Positions 6,176 through 7,689 of a DNA stretch of 7,689 nt are shown one piece after another. A model generated the notes under the pieces. The model was given only the letters and a program-made list of their open reading frames with translations. It searched no databases and had not been told where the DNA came from. The DNA comes from Bacillota bacterium (lineage in GTDB: Bacteria; Bacillota; Clostridia; Lachnospirales; Cellulosilyticaceae). Numbering within the stretch: position 1 is the stretch's first letter; each line of letters begins with the position of its first letter. A program made the translations under genes and the position numbers. The stretch is taken from assembly GCA_023412455.1 (NCBI GenBank), contig JAEYNQ010000073.1, positions 1 through 7,689 of the forward strand. The letters are read 5' to 3'.

Positions 6176-6775
6176 TTACTTCTCATCTTTTTGATTAAAA
6201 GCCACATCCGATATTTCTAAAAGCTCTTGATATCGGAAGCAGGTTTTTAAATGATCATTGATAATTCCACAGGCTTGTAAATGAGAATATACGGTGACTG
6301 AACCCATATATTTCAACCCACGCTTCTTTAAATCCTTGCTTATTTCATCTGATAGACTATTTTTTGCCACTATTACGCCTTCATCATGTCCTTCAAAAAT
6401 ATAGGTCTTTCCCTTGGTAAATCCCCAAATGTAATGACTAAAGGAACCAAATTCCATCCTCAGTTTTTGAAAGCATCTGGCATTATGAATAATGGCCTCT
6501 ATCTTGCGTCTCGACCTAATCATTCCTTCTGTATTAAAGATACGCTCAATATCCGTTTCTTCATAAGCTGCTATTTTATCAAAATCAAATCCATCAAAGC
6601 ACAAACGAAAAATCTCTCTTTTTTGAAGCATCATATTCCAATTCAATCCACACTGCATGACTTCCATCATCAAAAACTCAAACTGTTTTTTATCATCCCT
6701 TAGGGGTACTCCCCATTCCTCATCATGATAACGGGTCATCTTATCATTACATTCACACCATGGACATCTGTGCAT
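6176..6775 (-). CDS. tag: DNA-3-methyladenine glycosylase I
   Basis: This base-excision repair enzyme removes 3-methyladenine from alkylated DNA, leaving an abasic site in the cytoplasm. The 199-residue protein has the usual family length and the diagnostic start MHRCPWC followed by YHDEEWGVPL. The zinc-binding set Cys4, His17, His175 and Cys179 falls at the same positions as in the Escherichia coli enzyme. The substrate-pocket residues Tyr16, Trp21, Glu38 and Trp46 are also in place. AAGGAG (6789-6784) lies 8 bases before the ATG at 6775, which fixes the start. The short C-terminal tail after residue 185 is variable and carries nothing notable. It lies 111 bases upstream of the 142-residue gene on the same strand and has no evident functional link to its neighbours. 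Confidence 0.96.
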   Translation of the reverse strand: MHRCPWCECNDKMTRYHDEEWGVPLRDDKKQFEFLMMEVMQCGLNWNMMLQKREIFRLCFDGFDFDKIAAYEETDIERIFNTEGMIRSRRKIEAIIHNARCFQKLRMEFGSFSHYIWGFTKGKTYIFEGHDEGVIVAKNSLSDEISKDLKKRGLKYMGSVTVYSHLQACGIINDHLKTCFRYQELLEISDVAFNQKDEK

Positions 6776-6964
6776 AGCTCATTCTCCTTTTCATTTGTTT
6801 CACTTAGAACTTAGGCATTTATATTTCCGAGCTTTCTTCCCAAGGCATCTAATTATCCTGTAAGTAATCAAACCATTTAATTACCTCAGTCGTCCTTTTC
6901 TCATTAATCGGTTCACTACTAGCGTTCTTTTCATTATTCATTTTTTGTTTGTCTGAATTGCTGA

Positions 6965-7447
6965 TTATAAGTGTTTTTGCATATATCCACAAGTAAAAGG
7001 AAAGAAGTCAAATTTTTGCGTTCCAGTATGAATAAAGCCAAATTTCTCATACCATTTTCTTAATACTTGATTTTCTTCCACAATACCAATATTCATCTTT
7101 TTACAGTTAAAGTCTTTTGCAACCTCACATGCATTTTTCAAAAGCTCTTCCCCTATTTTCTTATGCCTGTATTCAGGAATAACACATAAATTATTTAATT
7201 CACACTCATTATTGGCTTGTAGCAATAAAGAATAATATCCTATAATACAATCATTTTCATAAAACCCATACATCAGACGATGCTCTTTATTCAAATGCCA
7301 CTCTAACCTTTCTTCTGAAGTTGCAAATGCTGTAAATCTAGGAGCATTCTTCGCTGTAAAACCTAATTCATCTGCTACTGTACTAAAACTAGCTTTAATA
7401 ACTTTTACACATTCTGCAATATCCTTCTTATCTATTTCCTTTATCAT
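6965..7447 (-). CDS. GNAT-family N-acetyltransferase
   Basis: This predicted acetyltransferase of 160 residues transfers acetyl from acetyl-CoA to an amine; the substrate cannot be told from sequence. The core is recognisable: motif A at about 84-102 (LNNLCVIPEYRHKKIGEELL), where R94-x-x-K97-x-G99 is the acetyl-CoA pyrophosphate loop with Lys replacing the usual first Gly, and motif B at about 125-140 (NQVLRKWYEKFGF). An ATG at 7462 would add five residues, but it overlaps GGAGG (7460-7456). The ATG at 7447 lies 8 bases from that site and is the better start. The stop lies 189 bases before tag. A promoter candidate and a perfect dyad lie upstream. Confidence 0.9.
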   Translation of the reverse strand: MIKEIDKKDIAECVKVIKASFSTVADELGFTAKNAPRFTAFATSEERLEWHLNKEHRLMYGFYENDCIIGYYSLLLQANNECELNNLCVIPEYRHKKIGEELLKNACEVAKDFNCKKMNIGIVEENQVLRKWYEKFGFIHTGTQKFDFFPFTCGYMQKHL

Positions 7448-7460
7448 ACCAAATTCCTCC

Positions 7461-7477
7461 ATCCATTCTGAATGGAT
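7461..7477. promoter_or_regulatory. Perfect 17-bp dyad next to the GNAT ribosome binding site
   Basis: ATCCATTC-T-GAATGGAT is an exact inverted repeat with 8-base arms and a single central base. It directly abuts the GGAGG of the acetyltransferase gene. It could be an operator, or in RNA a 7-bp hairpin with a 3-base loop close to the ribosome binding site. Confidence 0.5.
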
Positions 7478-7689
7478 TTCAGCAAAATCCCTATCACTTA
7501 TTGTAATCCGTGTACTTTCGCTTCTAACATAATCTTATAGCTTAAATAAAGAATTTTCAATCATTTTATCACATATCCGTAGCAAATAAGTCTTTTGCAT
7601 CGTTCTTGATTTCCAATAAGGCAAGTATCTACCTCTTAGTGCGACAACTCCAATAACTATACTTCAGCGTCTTCAACAAGAGCTTCTGG
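7463..7689 (-). other. Gene-free right end with possible gene remnants
   Basis: No intact gene was found here. On the minus strand the last bases of the window read PEALVEDAEV followed by TAG (7689-7657), which may be the tail of a gene outside the window. Further on, coding-like pieces appear in shifting frames, for example LALLEIKNDAKDLFATDM ending in two stops, and an open stretch in the acetyltransferase frame (ISDRDFAEIHSEW) reaching back to a TAA near 7536. The pattern would fit a degraded gene but could be chance. Confidence 0.25.
7532..7560 (-). promoter_or_regulatory. Probable sigma-A promoter of the GNAT gene
   Basis: TTGAAA (7560-7555, five of six consensus bases) is followed on the minus strand by TATAAG (7539-7534) after 15 bases, or by TAAGAT (7537-7532) after 17. 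The second has ideal spacing, the first the better -10 box. The resulting leader of about 75-80 bases would include the 17-bp dyad. Confidence 0.45.

Noticed and set aside
6386..6703. A 105-codon plus-strand frame opposite tag
   Set aside because: The minus strand encodes a full-length glycosylase with all key residues; the plus frame shows no domain and no suitable ribosome binding site.
6849..6941. A 30-codon minus-strand frame between the GNAT gene and tag (MNNEKNASSEP... ending WFDYLQDN)
   Set aside because: The end looks coding-like, but there is no ribosome binding site before the ATG and no recognisable similarity. It may be a gene remnant or chance.

Overview
The window looks like a chromosomal segment of a low-GC Gram-positive bacterium of the Clostridia type, possibly an Alkaliphilus-like relative; this is inferred from gene content and style, not from a search. 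The signs are an SLH-anchored surface protein, AT-rich intergenic DNA, strong AGGAGG-type ribosome binding sites, lipoproteins with an LLTGC lipobox and an AgrC-type sensor kinase. The layout is convergent: one plus-strand gene at the left end faces a run of minus-strand genes filling the rest.

Positions 1-2051 (+) hold the 3' part of a large secreted surface protein. It has Ig-like domains, one InlB/Listeria-Bacteroides-type repeat, a Gly/Ser linker, a domain typical of clostridial S-layer proteins and three C-terminal SLH domains. A strong bidirectional terminator (2096-2141) separates it from the minus-strand genes.

Positions 2163-4143 (-) hold three tandem paralogues of an unrecognised small lipoprotein family built on a helical module with an NGWxxD signature. 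The first gene (2163-2813) carries two modules and its own good sigma-A promoter. The second (2962-3414) has one module, a partial internal duplication, and Gly in place of the lipobox cysteine. The third (3793-4143) has an intact lipobox, but a stop codon cuts it short, and a decayed in-frame extension with a second stop follows to 3598. The array appears to be duplicating and decaying, and is the most interesting part of the window.

Positions 4344-6064 (-) hold a probable two-gene operon: an uncharacterised 142-residue soluble protein, then a polytopic AgrC/GHKL-type histidine kinase that probably starts at a GTG. No response regulator, peptide precursor or AgrB-like processing protease is visible, so the kinase's partner lies outside the window or elsewhere.

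Positions 6176-6775 (-) encode DNA-3-methyladenine glycosylase I (tag) with all expected active-site and zinc-binding residues. Positions 6965-7447 (-) encode a GNAT acetyltransferase preceded by a perfect 17-bp dyad. The right end (7463-7689) holds regulatory DNA and possibly gene remnants. No rRNA, tRNA, CRISPR array or insertion sequence was seen. No complete undescribed system can be claimed; the NGW lipoprotein array and the orphan kinase pair are the best candidates for something undescribed.
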